From: Byssothecium circinans
Taxonomy: Eukaryota > Ascomycota > Dothideomycetes > Pleosporales > Massarinaceae
Direction: 5' to 3'
NCBI GenBank assembly: GCA_010015675.1
Contig: ML977055.1
Coordinates: 1-64,000, forward strand
DNA length: 64,000 nt
Below are positions 23,498-36,219 of the stretch, piece after piece. The stretch's first letter is position 1. The number at the start of each line of letters is the position of its first letter. The notes beneath the pieces are model-generated. The model was not told where the DNA came from. It searched no databases and saw only the letters and a program-made list of their open reading frames with translations. The position numbers were made by a program, and so were the translations under genes.

Positions 23498-24129
23498 GAT
23501 AAGTTGATGTTTGGGCTGAAGTCGGGAATGCTGAATCGCTAGGCACAGGCTCAGAAGGAGAGTTAGTAATGTGTTATAGTTAATGCAATAATGTATTGGC
23601 AGATGAAGGTATCTTTAACAAGTAACTATATTATAAGAAAATATCACAGTATAACCTATTAACTAACCTACATTCTACTGTTTTTTATACCAGTGTTACG
23701 ACAAGATCCTTTAGCTCCAACCGAAATCTAACCTTAAGCGCCTTTCGCACTCCCAGCGTAAGAAGAATTTTCTCAGAGATCGAAGGGTTTTCTTCTTCAC
23801 CGTCTGGGTCATCCTGGTATTTGTGTTTTCTAAAATCTCGGCAATGTGTTTGCACGCCAGCACAAACCCTGACGCCGTCAGGGTTTCTATACACATGCAC
23901 GCTGCCATCTATCACTACCTTATTAACTTGCACTTATTATTCTGGCTATAAGTAGGTTTCTTAATTAAATAAAATATATTAAGGCGCTACCCTTAACAAA
24001 GTAGTAAGGTAATTAAGATAGGCCTAAATATAGGAGCTGGGTTACGGAAATAGTAACGTTGGTATACTAGCTAAGTAAATTATAATAAGTTAGGAGCTAC
24101 AAAAGCCAAACACCTAGATACGTTCAATT
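23498..24129. other. AT-rich intergenic region with transposon-like debris
   Basis: Composition drops to AT-rich from about 23560 and again at 23930-24110, the latter with the TAG/CTA-rich look of RIP-mutated DNA. A minus-strand frame at 23685-23933 has no recognisable domain. I read this as a decayed repeat fragment between two genes. Confidence 0.45.
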
Positions 24130-26315
24130 ATGACATCAACCACCACGTCCCGCCCCCAACAAGGAATCCACAACATCCTCATAGAAAACCCGTCCATCAA
24201 CCCCTCTTCCATCCCAAAACCACACTGGCCCTCCACCATCGGCGAAATAGCCACCTGTCCTCTGCTCTACGCGCGAACTCAACGTCCGCACCCTCACAAC
24301 CTACGTCCCCAACGAGACTCCCCACGTGCTGCACTCAACTCATGCTCTCAAAATTCCCTCCCGGGCTACGTTCCCCAGCATCGACGCCTTGATCTCCATC
24401 GCTAAAAAGCACAACATCGATGCCGTGCGGCTACGGCTTCCTGAGCGAAAGCGCCGTTTTTGCGAAGCGTATGTGGGAGGAAGCGGGTGCAGTAGTGGTT
24501 GGACCAGAGTAGGAGGTTTTGGCGCAGACGGGGGATAAGTTGAAGGCTAGGAAGTTGGCTTAACGATGTGCGTTTCTTTTTATTCCATTCATCCATCTAC
24601 TCAGTCGAACCCCCCCTATCATGAGATACAGAATCCACCTAATCCATCTAAAGTCAACATCACCACCCTCCCGCCCTCACAACTCCCACAACCTCCCCTC
24701 AAGAAATCCTCACCTTCGCCTCCTAACCAGCTACCCATCATGCTCAAAGCCGTCGTCATCGTCGTTGGCGGCGGCATCTGCCTCATTCACACCACAGCCG
24801 ACGCCGTCCCAACAGTCAAGCGCGCAGTCGAAGAATCCCCTTTGAAGAAAGTCTTCGCCACAAAAGCCGCTATTGACGGCTTCCGCCACATCGAAGTGCA
24901 GACCCTGGGCGACGAAACGGTGACGGTGACGCATTTCTCAGAAAGGAAAGGTAGTATCCAGCGCCGGTACCAGAAAGTTGTCGAGGAGGCGCATAGTGCG
25001 GTGGTGGATCGGGGGGTGGGGTGTTGCGAGGGTTATCAGGGATGCGGTGAGGATGGCGATGGCGGAGTCTGTACATATTTATCATCCCCGATCGTCATCC
25101 TCATGCGTCAACTCTCTACTTCCCCTTCTACAATTCCAATTCTCCACAGTCCGTCTCATCCGCCCACCTCGTCCAATATCAAGGAACTAAACGCTCCAGA
25201 ATGGCGGGCTCCAAGCCAACCACCACCACCACCACCACCCAAAACCCAAAATCAGCTATCATACTGCTCCCTAGTCACCTTCGAATTCCTCCTCCACCGC
25301 CTCACCCTCATGCACCACTTCCTAGAAACCAACCTCCGTCTCCGAGTCAAACACACAATCACCAAGTCCCTCACAAACACCGACATCCCTAAAATACAAC
25401 TCCTGCTCTCCCTAGGTAACCTACTTTCCTCACTCCTCTTGCCCTTCACTCCTTTCAACTCCTTTCTCCCTCTCCATCGGCAAGGTCAAAAACTTCCACT
25501 TCCCGGGGAGTAATAGGGTGAATGTGGCCACGCATCTCATCCATACCGTAGCTGTGATTGTGTCGCCGGAGTTCAACAGTTTAATTGCGAAGGTTATAGT
25601 CACCTCGTCGTCGCGGAGAGACGTAGTTGCCAAGGCGCAGCGAGCGCTGCAAGATACGTGGATCATGGGCGTACGTGGGCGTGAAGACGCATCTGGATGT
25701 TTCCCGCGGGATTGTGGCGAGTGAGGATGTCAAGGCGGGGAGGTGCGATACACAGTGGTGAGAGAGGAAGTGTGCGGAACTTATTTTCTCTGGGGAGAGA
25801 GGGAATGTGCTGGATGGATGATGTAGTATCAGCCAGCTCGTCCACCTCCTCGTCCTCTTCCTCGTCCTCATTAGATACCAGCGCTGGGTGGTGCTGTGGC
25901 GATGTCCGAGTACCTTATTTCGAAAAAGTGACGCCTGATCACTCTCTCTCTCACTCTCATCCCGACTACACCCCCCGCCCCGGAAAACCCTCCTTCACCG
26001 AACCAACACAATAATACCACAACCACCACCGGAACGACCACGGCATCATATCTAAATAACTCGTATCCACCGGAACGACGTCCCCACCTCCTCACCGCAG
26101 ACATACTCTTCAACCCCCTCCTCCTGCACTCTTTCCACCCTCCTTTACAACCCTATACACCATACGACCTAACCCTCCCCCCCACCCCCTTCCCCGGCAA
26201 ACCCATCAACATACCCACTAACGAGGGCGCCATCACCAAAGAAAGCGACATCCTCAGCTCTGCGTGACACCGCAAACGAACAAGGAGCTCGAGGTACGAA
26301 GTCCACAAACAAAAC
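24130..26315 (+). pseudogene. Biotin carboxylase/biotinyl-domain protein, heavily broken
   Basis: Fragments of one biotin-dependent carboxylase appear in the right order but in different frames. They are HNILI, then IGEIA, ELNVRTLTTYVPNE and FPSIDALISIAKKHNIDAV, GYGFLSESAVFAKRMWEEAG, IMLKAV..GGG (a damaged ATP-grasp glycine loop), RHIEVQTLGDE, SIQRRYQKVVEEA, RDAVRMAMAESV, FLETNLRLRVKHTITKSL, VSPEFNSLIAKVIVT and VGVKTHLDVSRGIVASED. Near 26185-26300 come PGKPINIPTNEGAITKE and ELEVRSP, the remains of the C-terminal biotinyl domain. The normal ENR..R and R(L)QVEHT residues are altered too. At least five frame breaks and several stops are present. The GC content is normal, so RIP is not the cause. 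Confidence 0.88.
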
Positions 26316-27038
26316 ACCATAGAATAAAGTTTTAATACCGAGATTAGCGACGAAGCGACGAAGTGCGAGGGGCTCTGCTGCTGTGCTGGTTGTTGGTGTG
26401 TTAGTCGCTGTCCGTCGCCGTTAGTCGCCGCCATTGTCGAGGGTCAAGACGATATATATATAGATATTCGGCTGTAAAAAGGAGGCGTGATAACTTAGGG
26501 GGCTGGTAGCTGGTAGCTGGTAGGAAAAGGCTATTTTTTATTTATTTTTTTCCCCTTCGGAAAGATTTTAAGCTCGGAAAGGGAGTTGGTTGCTTGCTAG
26601 GTATGCAGCGTCCATGTCGTTTAGCCCCGCATCAACATCAACTTGTTAAGAATTTCAAAAGGCTGGCGAGAAAGCTGGGAAGCGGATGCGTTTCTGAGGA
26701 AGCTATGCATACTTGCAGGTCTGGCGCTAGTGGCGTCGATGGAAATCGAGACACTCACAGGGCGTGGATAAGACGCTTCGGGGTTGAACGTAAATATGTG
26801 TCCATTTTGGTTAACTCTTTCCAAGTAATGCAGGGCCTAGCAATGCATACTATGATGTATCGTACAAGAATTACCCCCTCCCATTCCCTCATCTCCTATC
26901 TCGTGTACTTTTTTCCTCTCCGGCCCCGTCACCCAACCGGCTGAAACATACTGCTAAAACGCTTCAACACATCTAAGCCGCTACCACCTAAAAGAAATCA
27001 CACATCAACAAATTGCCTCTCCATTACCAAACATCGAC
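26316..27038. other. Intergenic, no supported gene
   Basis: It includes the tail of the carboxylase remnant, a short tandem GCTGGTA at about 26500, and no coding frame that I can assign. Confidence 0.5.
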
Positions 27039-29478
27039 TCAGCTCCGCTCTCCACCGAGCAGGGGCTGCGACTCACTGCTGCTCCCACCCGTGTTCTTCT
27101 TCTTCTTAGGTCGCTTCTTACGCTTCTTCTTCCCACCGGCATGAGCACCCGTCTCCGTATTATGGCTCCCTGCTCCCGAGCTAGCTGCTACGTGGTCACG
27201 ATCTTGGGCACCGTCAGTGTGAGCTAACAGCGCTTTGTCTTCGGAGTCACTCGAACTCGTAGTTTCCAACACAATTTTCCGAACGCCGTTGACGTCGACG
27301 ACATTCTCCGAGATACTACCGCTGCGTGCCGTGTGTCGTCTTCTAGGCGGCGATGTTGAACGCGAGCGGATCGAGTGGAGCGAGCCAAGTGTGCTGGTGG
27401 ATTTGGTTCGACGTGGTTGTTGCGACTCTCCAAGCGCCTCTTCCTGAGTCTCGTCGTTGCGGTTATCGATAATTATCTTGGAAGTCGTGTTTTCGTCGCC
27501 CGGGGTGAACTTTGGTGATCGCCGGCCCTCATCTTCGTCTCCAACGTTTAGTCTTGAATTGCTCGACTTCCATGACATGCGATCCGACTGCATGGTACCA
27601 TATCCTACGGCAACGCTGTGCACACCATCACTAGCCTCACGGCCCGCCGAGTCGAGGATACCTTCACCAATGCCACCCTGCGGAGCGTGCGATGGGGTGA
27701 CAATAGCCCCATCTGAGGGGCGCTGCGTGTTTTCCGGGATGGTGTTAGGAATTCCGGGCTTAATCTTGACAGTTGGAATGCGTGTCGATTTGGGCCTGCT
27801 GGCAACGTTGGAAGGTCCAAGGTGCTTGAGATGCTGCCTGAACTCAGGATCATCGCTTCGAAGGGCCAATGTGGGGCGCTCCATTGAATGGCCATGGCCG
27901 CTGCTGCGGCGGCGCATGAGGAACATGGTCGGCTTTCCGGCACCTTGTCCATCAGGAACAGACAGCTTCCTGTGTCCATTGGTGTCTGCCTGGTCACCAT
28001 CGGTGCCAGCATCTACTCCACCTTCGGACTGTTTTCGACTGATCGGATCGGCAACGATTTCGCCCTTGGGGATGCGAGTTCGAGGAGCAGGGTGTAAGCG
28101 GCGGATCGCCTGAACCTGTTAGCCAAGGTACCATGATTGCGGTAGAAGTGACTTACTTTGTGTACGTCGATGAAAACGTCGGACTCATCGATGATCTCTT
28201 CGCCAATGAGCTCCTCAATGACATCCTCCAAAGTGACGACACCGACTGCGCCATGAGGGTCACCAGGGTACTCAGAGACCAAGACCATGTGCGATTTGCC
28301 CTCCTGGAAGAAGTTGATAATGTCCAAACAGCTGGTCTCGGGACTGGTCTCAGGCAGTGTGGCTAGAGCGAAATCGCGCACCCGCAGTGCGTCCTCGGGG
28401 TCGTACGTGATGAGCATCTTGACCAGCAGCATTCCGAGGAAGTTCTCTTCGTTGTCTGGTGTGTGGATGGGTATGCGCGAGTATCCGGCAGACAAAATGT
28501 TCTCCATCATCTTCTCGTCCAGCACAGTATCGGAGGACATGGTGAAGACATCGTCCATTGGCGTCATGATGTTGCCGACTGGTTTCGCCTTGAGGTCGAG
28601 CACGGCGGTAATGATGGTGACCTCATCTTCGTTCAAGCGCTCGTCGGGGCTGTGGCCCAGGGTCTTGTGCAGGGTGACGAGCGTCTTCAAGCCGGCCTTT
28701 TTGTACGTTGTTCCGTGATCTTCCCCAAGCAGGTAGTCGAGCAGCTTCGCCGTGGGCCACGCCATCGGAGCCATAATGTACATGAGAGCGAGGACGACGG
28801 GGGCCATCCACGCGCCGATCGGTAGGCCGTAACGAACGCATATCGACTGGGGGACGACTTCGCCAAAGATGACTGACAAGGTTAGTCGCTGTTACTTGGT
28901 TGGCTAGAACGCAGACTTGCCAATGAGGATGGTGGAGCTCAGCACAGCTGGCCAGCCTCCACCTAGCGACCTGTCAAGGACGATGGGGAGCGTCTCGTTG
29001 GTGATGACGTTACTCAACAGCAATGTCACCAACACCCAGTGCTTGCCCTTTTTCAGAAGCCGCAGCACGTTCTTCGCGTTCTTGCGCTCCGAGCCTTCGC
29101 CCGACGACGCAATGACCTGAAGGTAGATTTCGTCCTGGCCCATCAACCTGGGAGAGTTAGTATGGCGCTCCCATGGCATGCGATGAGAGGGGGGACTTGC
29201 GCTATGGTCAGACCCGCAAACACGCCTCCTGCCAGCACCAGGGCAATGGCAACGCCGAGATATACCCACAGACTCGCATCGTCGGGCGACTTGGGAAGGT
29301 CCTCCTCCAGCACATGGACGACGCGCTTGACCAGGGGAAAGGCCTTGACGACAGGCACAAAGCTGTGGAAGAGGTAGACGAGCAGCGACGTCAGGCGGGC
29401 CTGGCGGGGCGTAAACAAGCCATTGGGACTTCTGGCGGTTCCGACGGGCGAGCGAAAGGCGCTGATGGCAGACGCCAT
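27039..29478 (-). CDS. MAM3: CNNM/ACDP-type DUF21-CBS membrane protein (Mam3-like)
   Basis: Four exons on the minus strand, 29478-29201, 29147-28921, 28872-28157 and 28109-27039, give 763 residues. The first two introns use GC donors (GCAAGT), the third a normal GTAAGT. The DUF21 core has about four membrane segments between residues 68 and 205, including [17 protein letters not shown] across intron 1 and [21 protein letters not shown] across intron 2. A CBS pair follows (about 250-400): [29 protein letters not shown] and [18 protein letters not shown]. The long C-terminal tail is disordered, with a lysine-rich patch. Yeast Mam3 and animal CNNM proteins act in vacuolar or plasma-membrane Mg and other metal-ion homeostasis. 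An upstream start at 29634 is possible but would lie close to the promoter. Confidence 0.92.
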
Positions 29479-30087
29479 AGCAGATTGACTGGGAGAGACG
29501 CGATGAGACGCAGACGCAAAGGCGTCGTGGTGGTGAGGAGCTTTTACTGAGATGGAAGATGGAACGAGCGAGCAACCAGGAAGGAGCGGCGGCGATGTGG
29601 ATCCGTGTCTTGTTCCTGCGAAGTGCGAGTACAAACGATAGTTAGGTTCGATGTTTGGTGGTTTAAGTTGAGCGACACACAGGCACGCGCCGGTGCACTG
29701 TGAGTCTGTGATGCAGCAATTGATTGACGCGTATCACAATCTCCAAGCTCTCGTGGACGGCCGGAGAAGCGCAATGAATCGATCCGTCGTGATGCTGTCG
29801 CGATTATTATGCGACAGACATCGAATCCCCACCGACGAACCGCCGCCGAACGAAATCGATCGTCATTGCGCGGTTGCGATGGCCCAAGCTCCAGAGCGGG
29901 ATAGATCACGTGATTGTTGAGATTAGGTAAGCCGTCTGCCGCTCGCGTCCTCTCCCCTCTCCATCCGAAATCTGGGGAAGTTGTACCGCTGCTAACCGGC
30001 GGCTACAACCGAAGAGTGAAGAATGCCGCAAACATGCTCACGTCTCCGCCCTCTACAGTCCTCCACAGTCAGTTGGCGGGGTAGAAT
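29479..30087. promoter_or_regulatory. Shared divergent promoter region
   Basis: About 610 bp separate the starts of the Mam3-like gene and the E1-beta gene, which are transcribed away from each other. I did not find a clear TATA box. No gene is supported inside. Confidence 0.45.
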
Positions 30088-31404
30088 ATGACGCCCAAAG
30101 CATCCTCCATACGCACCCTCTCGCGGTATCTTCTTCGTCCTCAGGCGTCGATTCATCCCCGCTGTCAATACCGGGCACAGGGCGAACGCCATTCTTCTGC
30201 TGCCGCCGGCGCACGTCTTAACGGGACGGTAGGGTACGATACTACACCTCTTCTACACCATACCTCACGCACCGCACTCCAAAACCCCGAACTTCCAGAA
30301 GACATCCGCAAGGGCCAAACAAAGCGCATAAACCTCTACACAGCTGTGAACGAAGCCCTCCGCCATGCCCTCCAGTCCGATGAACGGGTGCTCGTATTTG
30401 GAGAAGACATACAGTTTGGCGGAGTATTCAGATGTACCATGAATCTGGCCACCGATTTTGGTACCGAAAGGGTCTTCAATACACCGCTAAGTGAGCAGGG
30501 ACTCGTGGGCTTTGCCATTGGCGCTGCGAGTGAGGGCATGCGGCCCGTCGCCGAGGTCCAGTTTGCGGATTATGTGTTTCCGGCTTTTGACCAGATAGTG
30601 AATGAGGCAGCCAAATACAGATACAGAGCTGGAAATACTGGTGTGCATTGTGGTGGGCTGGTCATCCGGATGCCGGCGGGTGTTGTAGGACATGGCGCGC
30701 TGTGAGCGACCACCCTGACTTCTCCACCTTTACCGACTGACCATCGTTCAGATACCACTCCCAATCCCCCGAAGCCCTCTTCACCCACACCCCCGGCCTC
30801 CGCGTCGTCATCCCCCGCTCCCCCACCCAAGCAAAGGGCCTCCTCCTCTCCGCAATCCGCACAAACGACCCTGTAATCTTCATGGAACCCAAGGTTCTGT
30901 ACCGCGCCGCCGTTGAACAAGTCCCAGTATCACCCTTCTACCTACCTCTAGACAAAGCGGAGGTCCTCAAGCCCGGCAATGACCTCACTATCGTTTCCTA
31001 CGGCACGCCTTTATACACATGCTCAGCTGCTATAGCGGCGGCAGAGAAGGATTTCGGCTGTAATGTGGAGCTGATCGATCTACGGACCATATACCCATGG
31101 GATAGAGAGACAGTGCTGCAGAGTGTGAAGAAGACGGGGAGAGCGATTGTAGTGCACGAAAGTATGATGAACGCGGGTGTGGGCGCTGAGGTGGCGGCTA
31201 CAATCCAAGAAAAGGCATTCTTGCGGCTAGAGGCGCCAGTGAAGAGGGTTACAGGATGGGCTACGCATACCGGATTAGTGTATGAGAAGTTTATTATTCC
31301 GGATGTCACGAGTCAGTATTCCTTTCCTTCCGCCTGAATATGCATTTCTTCGCTAACACGAGACAGGAGTGTACGACGCGATAAAGCAGACCTTAGATTA
31401 TTAG
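30088..31404 (+). CDS. BCKDHB: Branched-chain 2-oxoacid dehydrogenase E1 beta subunit, mitochondrial
   Basis: Three exons, 30088-30701, 30752-31311 and 31367-31404, with introns of 50 and 55 bp, give 403 residues. The N-terminus is rich in Ser and Arg without acids for about 45 residues, as in a mitochondrial presequence. The transketolase-like pyrimidine-binding domain has [35 protein letters not shown] and [25 protein letters not shown]. The C-terminal domain has [24 protein letters not shown] and [17 protein letters not shown]. The short last exon encodes [12 protein letters not shown]. With E1 alpha, E2 and E3 it oxidatively decarboxylates the 2-oxo acids of Val, Leu and Ile. The FGG near GEDI distinguishes it from pyruvate dehydrogenase beta. 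Confidence 0.93.
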
Positions 31405-31760
31405 ATTTGAATGCCAGACCTCCAACACTATTCTTACTACTGCAGCGACCACACATTATATAAGACCCACAGATGTTTTTCAATCACAGCCTCGGCTCCG
31501 CCTTCCCATCTCGCTTACACGTCTCCCAACTTTCACAAGCACAAAAATTGTCGCGATGCCCGACATTTCAGACAGCAATTGTTTCATGACGTCATGCGAC
31601 ATGTTGCAGCTCCTCGCCTCTCCCCAAACCCTCAATCTGTCCTCAAATCCAATCAAACTAAAGGCATGATCTTCCCCTGATCCCAGATCTCAATTGTACA
31701 TCAAACTCCCCGGTCCGGTTCGTTTTCCACCCTTGGAAGCTGTCAGACGGGGCAACCAAC
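31405..31760. other. Intergenic, short
   Basis: 3' flank of the E1-beta gene and leader of the next gene on the same strand. Nothing else is recognised. Confidence 0.5.
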
Positions 31761-32869
31761 ATGGACGTCTTCGCAACCCTCACCAATTATGCGAATCCTC
31801 CGAACAACGTTATCGGCTCCACATTGTTCCTAACATATATCGCGCTCGCATTGTATTCAACAGTTGCTATCACCACCTCGCTATGGAAACAATACAACAC
31901 CATCGCCATACCAAAAACCGCAAAGAATGAAGCTAAAAAAGAACTCCAACAACTACAAGATGCGCGTAGACGCCACATCAAAATCTACGCCTTCCTAGCT
32001 TCCATTTCCTTCGCGACGGCATCCTATCACATGTCGCTCTTCCTCCTCAACTCATTTGCGACTTGGAACGACAAGACCACCGCAGACTTGACCTTGAGCG
32101 ACCTGAGGGCAGAGAAACTGAAGAGCTGGATGTTGGAAAGCACGCTTTTTGAGAGTTTCGCGAAGGATCTCGTGAGCGACGGGCCGAGTGCGGCGTGGAC
32201 GCAGGGTGCGGTGCTAGGGACATGGTTCTGGGGGGTGTGGATGGGTCAGAAAGGTACGTCTTGTTCGAGTCCTCCTTGCACCTCCCAACGACCGATGTTA
32301 TTCCCTTCCATAGCGAGGAAAAAAAATCTATACTAAAAACAAGACGTACAGTTCAAAGCCGACGCATCCCCACCAGCCAAATCCTCCCGTACCTCCTCCT
32401 TAGCCAAACCCTCCCCATCACAACAACAATCTCCCTCTTCCTCATCAACCTACACCTCTCCGCCCCGGAAATCTCGCCCACCCCTCTCACCTTCCACCCA
32501 GCCACGCCCTCTCCACCCAAGAAGAAAACCTCCCTGACCCTCCCCACCATCCTCCTGAACACCACCGTCTTCGCCCTCCCCTCGCTCCGCCACACACCCT
32601 ACTTCATCCCGCTCGTCCTACTCACGCGCCTCGTCCTCTTAACCCCGTTCTCGGCTAGAGTCGGTCTGAAAGACGCGCAGGTCGTGCAGAGTATAGCGGT
32701 TTCGGGGGGTTTTGTCGTCGCGCACGTGTATATGCTGCGGAAGGTTTCTGGGTTCGGGGAACTGGCTCGGGGGGCGTGGAGGGGGGGTGAGGCGGTGAGG
32801 GCGTTGGCGTGGGATGCGGGGTTGGGTGTTGTGGTTCATGGGGTTCTGGGGTGGGGGGGAGGGGTGTAG
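31761..32869 (+). CDS. Uncharacterised fungal polytopic membrane protein
   Basis: Two exons, 31761-32253 and 32352-32869, with a 98-bp intron (GTACGT...TACAG), give 336 residues. There are about six hydrophobic segments: residues 18-38 (STLFLTYIALALYSTVAITT), 74-95 (IYAFLASISFATASYHMSLF), 150-163 (GTWFWGVWMG), about 175-200 (PYLLLSQTLPITTTISLFL), about 225-250, and near the C-terminus. A charged coiled segment (EAKKELQQLQDARRR) lies between the first two. I do not recognise the family. The exon junction MGQK then VQSRRIPTSQ keeps one open frame, supporting the intron. The 3' end is very G-rich (GGGTGAGG repeats). Confidence 0.75.
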
Positions 32870-33896
32870 CGTGTAGGTGGTGGTTGTAGAGAGGTATCTT
32901 TTGGGACGAAAGAGAGATTTCTAGGGGAGGTTAGTGGTGATGTATAGGTTATGTACAGTACAGTATAATATCTTAGACACATTTCACATTAGAACCCAAT
33001 TTCTATCCCATCTCCAACATCACTGTACTATACCCTTCCTTAGACTTATTTAATAACCTGCTATTTATTACTTACCCTCCTTTCTCCTTCTCCTGCCTCC
33101 TCCCTTACTTCTACTACCCCCCTCCCGCTCCCCACCAGCCCCGACTCTAAATATAGATACCGTCCACTCATCTCAAAGCACCAGCATCCTTCCCAACAAC
33201 ACATCACATTACACACCCACCTCTCTCTATCACCATCACCATCACCATCACCACCGTTATCGTCATATAGTAGCCATTACATGCCTTATATTACACCACA
33301 CAACATTCCCCTGAGTGGTTAATTAATAGAGTAACCACAAATCCTCCTGATTGGGATGGGGGAAGGGTGAGAGGGCAAGGGTGAGAGGGCAAGGTATTCG
33401 GTACATGGTGGCACTATTGTGGTACGGTACATGCACATGCACATGCAGGGGATAGTGTGCGGGGGAGGGGTGCGTACTATACTCAGTGCTGTAGATTGAG
33501 AGGCACGTGGTTGGGGATGGGTTGGGGGCTGTGGCGTAGAGAAAGAGTGGCGAAGGGGAGGGGTTTTAGGCATGTGGGATTTTTTTGGTGTGGGTTCCTG
33601 GTGTTTGGGGTTGGGCGCTCGGGAGGAGTGGTACGTGAATGGGTAGTATCTATCTTGGATGATAATATACGATAGGTACGTACTTGAGTGGGTGTGTTAG
33701 CCTTTTCTGCACGGGTTGTTTCTTCAAAAAAAAATCTTTTTCTTTTTCCCGTGTGTAGATTTATTTGGTCATAGAGTTGATGTGCCCCGCGTTGGAAAAA
33801 TTACTAGATACATGAGAGGAAAAAATATGGGTATCATTAACCACTCCCACTCCCTCAAAACAAGTCCCCAAACCAAACCATCCCCTCCCCCCTAAG
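32870..33896. other. Intergenic with short repeats
   Basis: 3' flanks of two convergent genes. It holds the CAC/CAT microsatellite listed below, repeats of GGTGAGAGGGCAAG at about 33367-33391, and ACATGC steps at about 33428-33446. No gene is supported. Confidence 0.5.
33231..33255. repeat. CAC/CAT trinucleotide microsatellite
   Basis: Perfect alternation of CAC and CAT for about 25 bp, in a non-coding pyrimidine-rich stretch. Confidence 0.85.
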
Positions 33897-36219
33897 CTAA
33901 GGCCATCGCCCAAACCGATCATCAACCCCGGCCCTCCTCCCCGCCACCCTCGCCCCCGGAATCTCCCAACTATCCCCCCTGGCGCCCTCCTCGCCCCACC
34001 CACCCCCTACACCAGAAGCCCGTCGTTCCTCCTCCGTCATCCCCATGCCCACATCCCACTCGCGCTCCTCGGGCACAACGCCCATCCACCGCTCGAAGCG
34101 CTGGTCGTCGTCGCCGGCAGCCGTGATGCGCGTCGTCACGCTCTTTATGCCCCTGGAGTGCGGACCGGCAGAGTCCCAGTCGTCGAGCTCCTGCTGGATC
34201 TGCTTTGAGACTTTCGCGGCGGCTTCTTCGGCGAGGGCGCGGTCCTCGAAGAGGAAGGAGAGTTCTTCGAGGGTGCGGCCGTAGGTTTCGGGGAAGAGGA
34301 AGTACTGTTTTTTTTTAAGGCCGTTAGCACCGATCCCGTTCCTTACTCTTCATGCAGCAGGAGAGTGAGGGTGAAGGGAAGGGGAGCAAAGGGGATTGAG
34401 GGAAAGGCAGTGGGGGGCGCACTTACAATGAAAACGATCTCGAAAGCGAGCCAGGCGCAGTACGTCACCAGCCAGCGCCATTTTATACTATCGAGACCGA
34501 TGGGGTTGACGAAGGTGGTGAAGAAGCCCGCGCTGCGGCCGAAGAATTGGAAGATTGTTATGCCTTTTGCGCGTTGGGCGAAGGGGAAGAGTTCGACTAG
34601 GAAAGCTATCACTTCGTATTAGCAACCCAACACTCTTCCACTGCATTCACATAGCCTCCATACCCCCCTGTCAAGCAACACAAAGAAAAAAAGGGAAAGA
34701 GTAGGAAAGACAGGAAGCTAGGAAAAGAGGACTTACTATACGTCAAAGCATTATACCCAATATTATAACACGGACTATACGCGAAAATCCAAAAAATCGT
34801 AATCTTGGCCGCCGTCTGGCTCCGATTACTCAGAAACTGCTGCATGCTAACCGTCCAGCCGATATAACAACACAGCAAACTCGTCGCACACGTCAGATAC
34901 ATCTTCCGTCTCGGGAACCGTCGCACCAGCAACGATATCAACACCGCGTTCACGAAATTCCAGCTGTTCAAGCCGACGTTCAACTTTCCCTTGAAATCCG
35001 GGTCCTCGTAGCCGATCAGTTTTAGAAGGTCGGACGTGTAGTAGGAGATGAGCGTGTTGCCGGACCATTGCGTGAAGAGGCCGAGGAAGGAGCCGATGAT
35101 GACGCGCCGTCGTATCCCGGGTGTGGAGAACATTTCCAGCCAGCTGCGCTTGGAGTGCGAGAGTTCTATGCGGATTGTGGAGGCTATTTGCGCCATTTCG
35201 GCGCGGATGAAGGGGGAGTGCAATGAGCCTTCGGCGTGGTAGTGGACGAGGATGTGGTAGGCTTCTTCTTGGCGGTCTTTGGAGATGAGGAAGCGGGGGG
35301 ATTCGGGTATAAAACTTTTTTTGATAGTTAGTATACATAGAATGACGGTGACTATTGGGTGGAGGTAGAAGGTGGTCTTACAAGATGAAGCATATCTGCA
35401 GTAGTGAAGGGCCGGCTTGGAGTAAGGAGGGTATCCGCCATGCCCAGTCACTTTGAATCGATTGTGTGCCGAAGGAAACGCCAGCTGCTACGAGGGCGCC
35501 GACGAACCAGAGCGCGTTGAAGAGGGAGGTCATGATAGGTCGTTCTTTGGGGTATGCGAGTTCGCCCATGAGCGAGGAGCCTGCGATGATGCAGAAGGGA
35601 ATTCCGAAGCCGAGAATCCAGCGTGCTACCACGTACATTGCAGCTCGAAGGTATCAGGGACTGTTTGAATATGTTGAGAGTTATTGTAGTGGAGACATAC
35701 CGTTGATGGAAAAGGCTTGGATGAATGACCCGAATACCATCACCCAACTTCCAAGAAATATCGCCCATCTTCGCCCAAATGCATCGTTTACCCAGGGTAC
35801 GAATGGTAGTGCGCATATCGCACCGAGGTTGTACGCTGCTGATATAATTCCTAGAAGCGGGCCTCTGGGGTCCTTGAAATCTGCATTGCCTCGTCAGCCA
35901 TCGCATCCTTCATAACCTTCCACATTGTCTCTCGCCACCATCCTCATCAAAACCCATAGCGGGCCCATTTCTTTTGAAACACCACTTTCACCCCATAAAA
36001 CGTACATTTCTGCCATGTCGGCGCAATCTGCACCGTATTGATCATCTGTGAATCGAATCCAGATGTCATCTCGATCCCAATACATGTCGGCAGGAGCAAC
36101 GCGTACAGCACCCTCAGGTTCTTCTTTCGATACCATGGAACTGTGTCTTGCTCCACCAAGCGCGTAAGCACAGGTTCGACCTGTTGCGCCCTCACCGTGT
36201 TCCCGAGGGGCGGCGCCAT
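33897..36219 (-). CDS. MFS sugar transporter
   Basis: Six exons on the minus strand, 36219-36006, 35880-35701, 35643-35382, 35314-34737, 34605-34427 and 34304-33897, give 606 residues with every junction in frame. The ATG at 36219 is the first usable one. Sugar-porter signatures are present: GFDSQMIN in the first helix, GRRWAIFLGS in loop 2-3, ARWILGFGIPF, PKERP, the PESPRFL box after helix 6, QWSGNTLISYY in helix 7, and PETYGRTLEEL after helix 12. The family imports hexoses or disaccharides across the plasma membrane by proton symport. The match to Lac12/lactose-permease-like fungal porters is by memory. The long charged C-terminal tail (about 130 residues) is cytosolic. Confidence 0.92.

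Noticed and set aside
23685..23933. 82-residue minus-strand frame in AT-rich DNA
   Set aside because: No known motif; the flanking composition suggests transposon debris.
9448..36219. A secondary-metabolite gene cluster
   Set aside because: No polyketide synthase, NRPS, terpene synthase or cluster regulator is present; the oxidoreductase and NmrA-like remnants alone do not make one.
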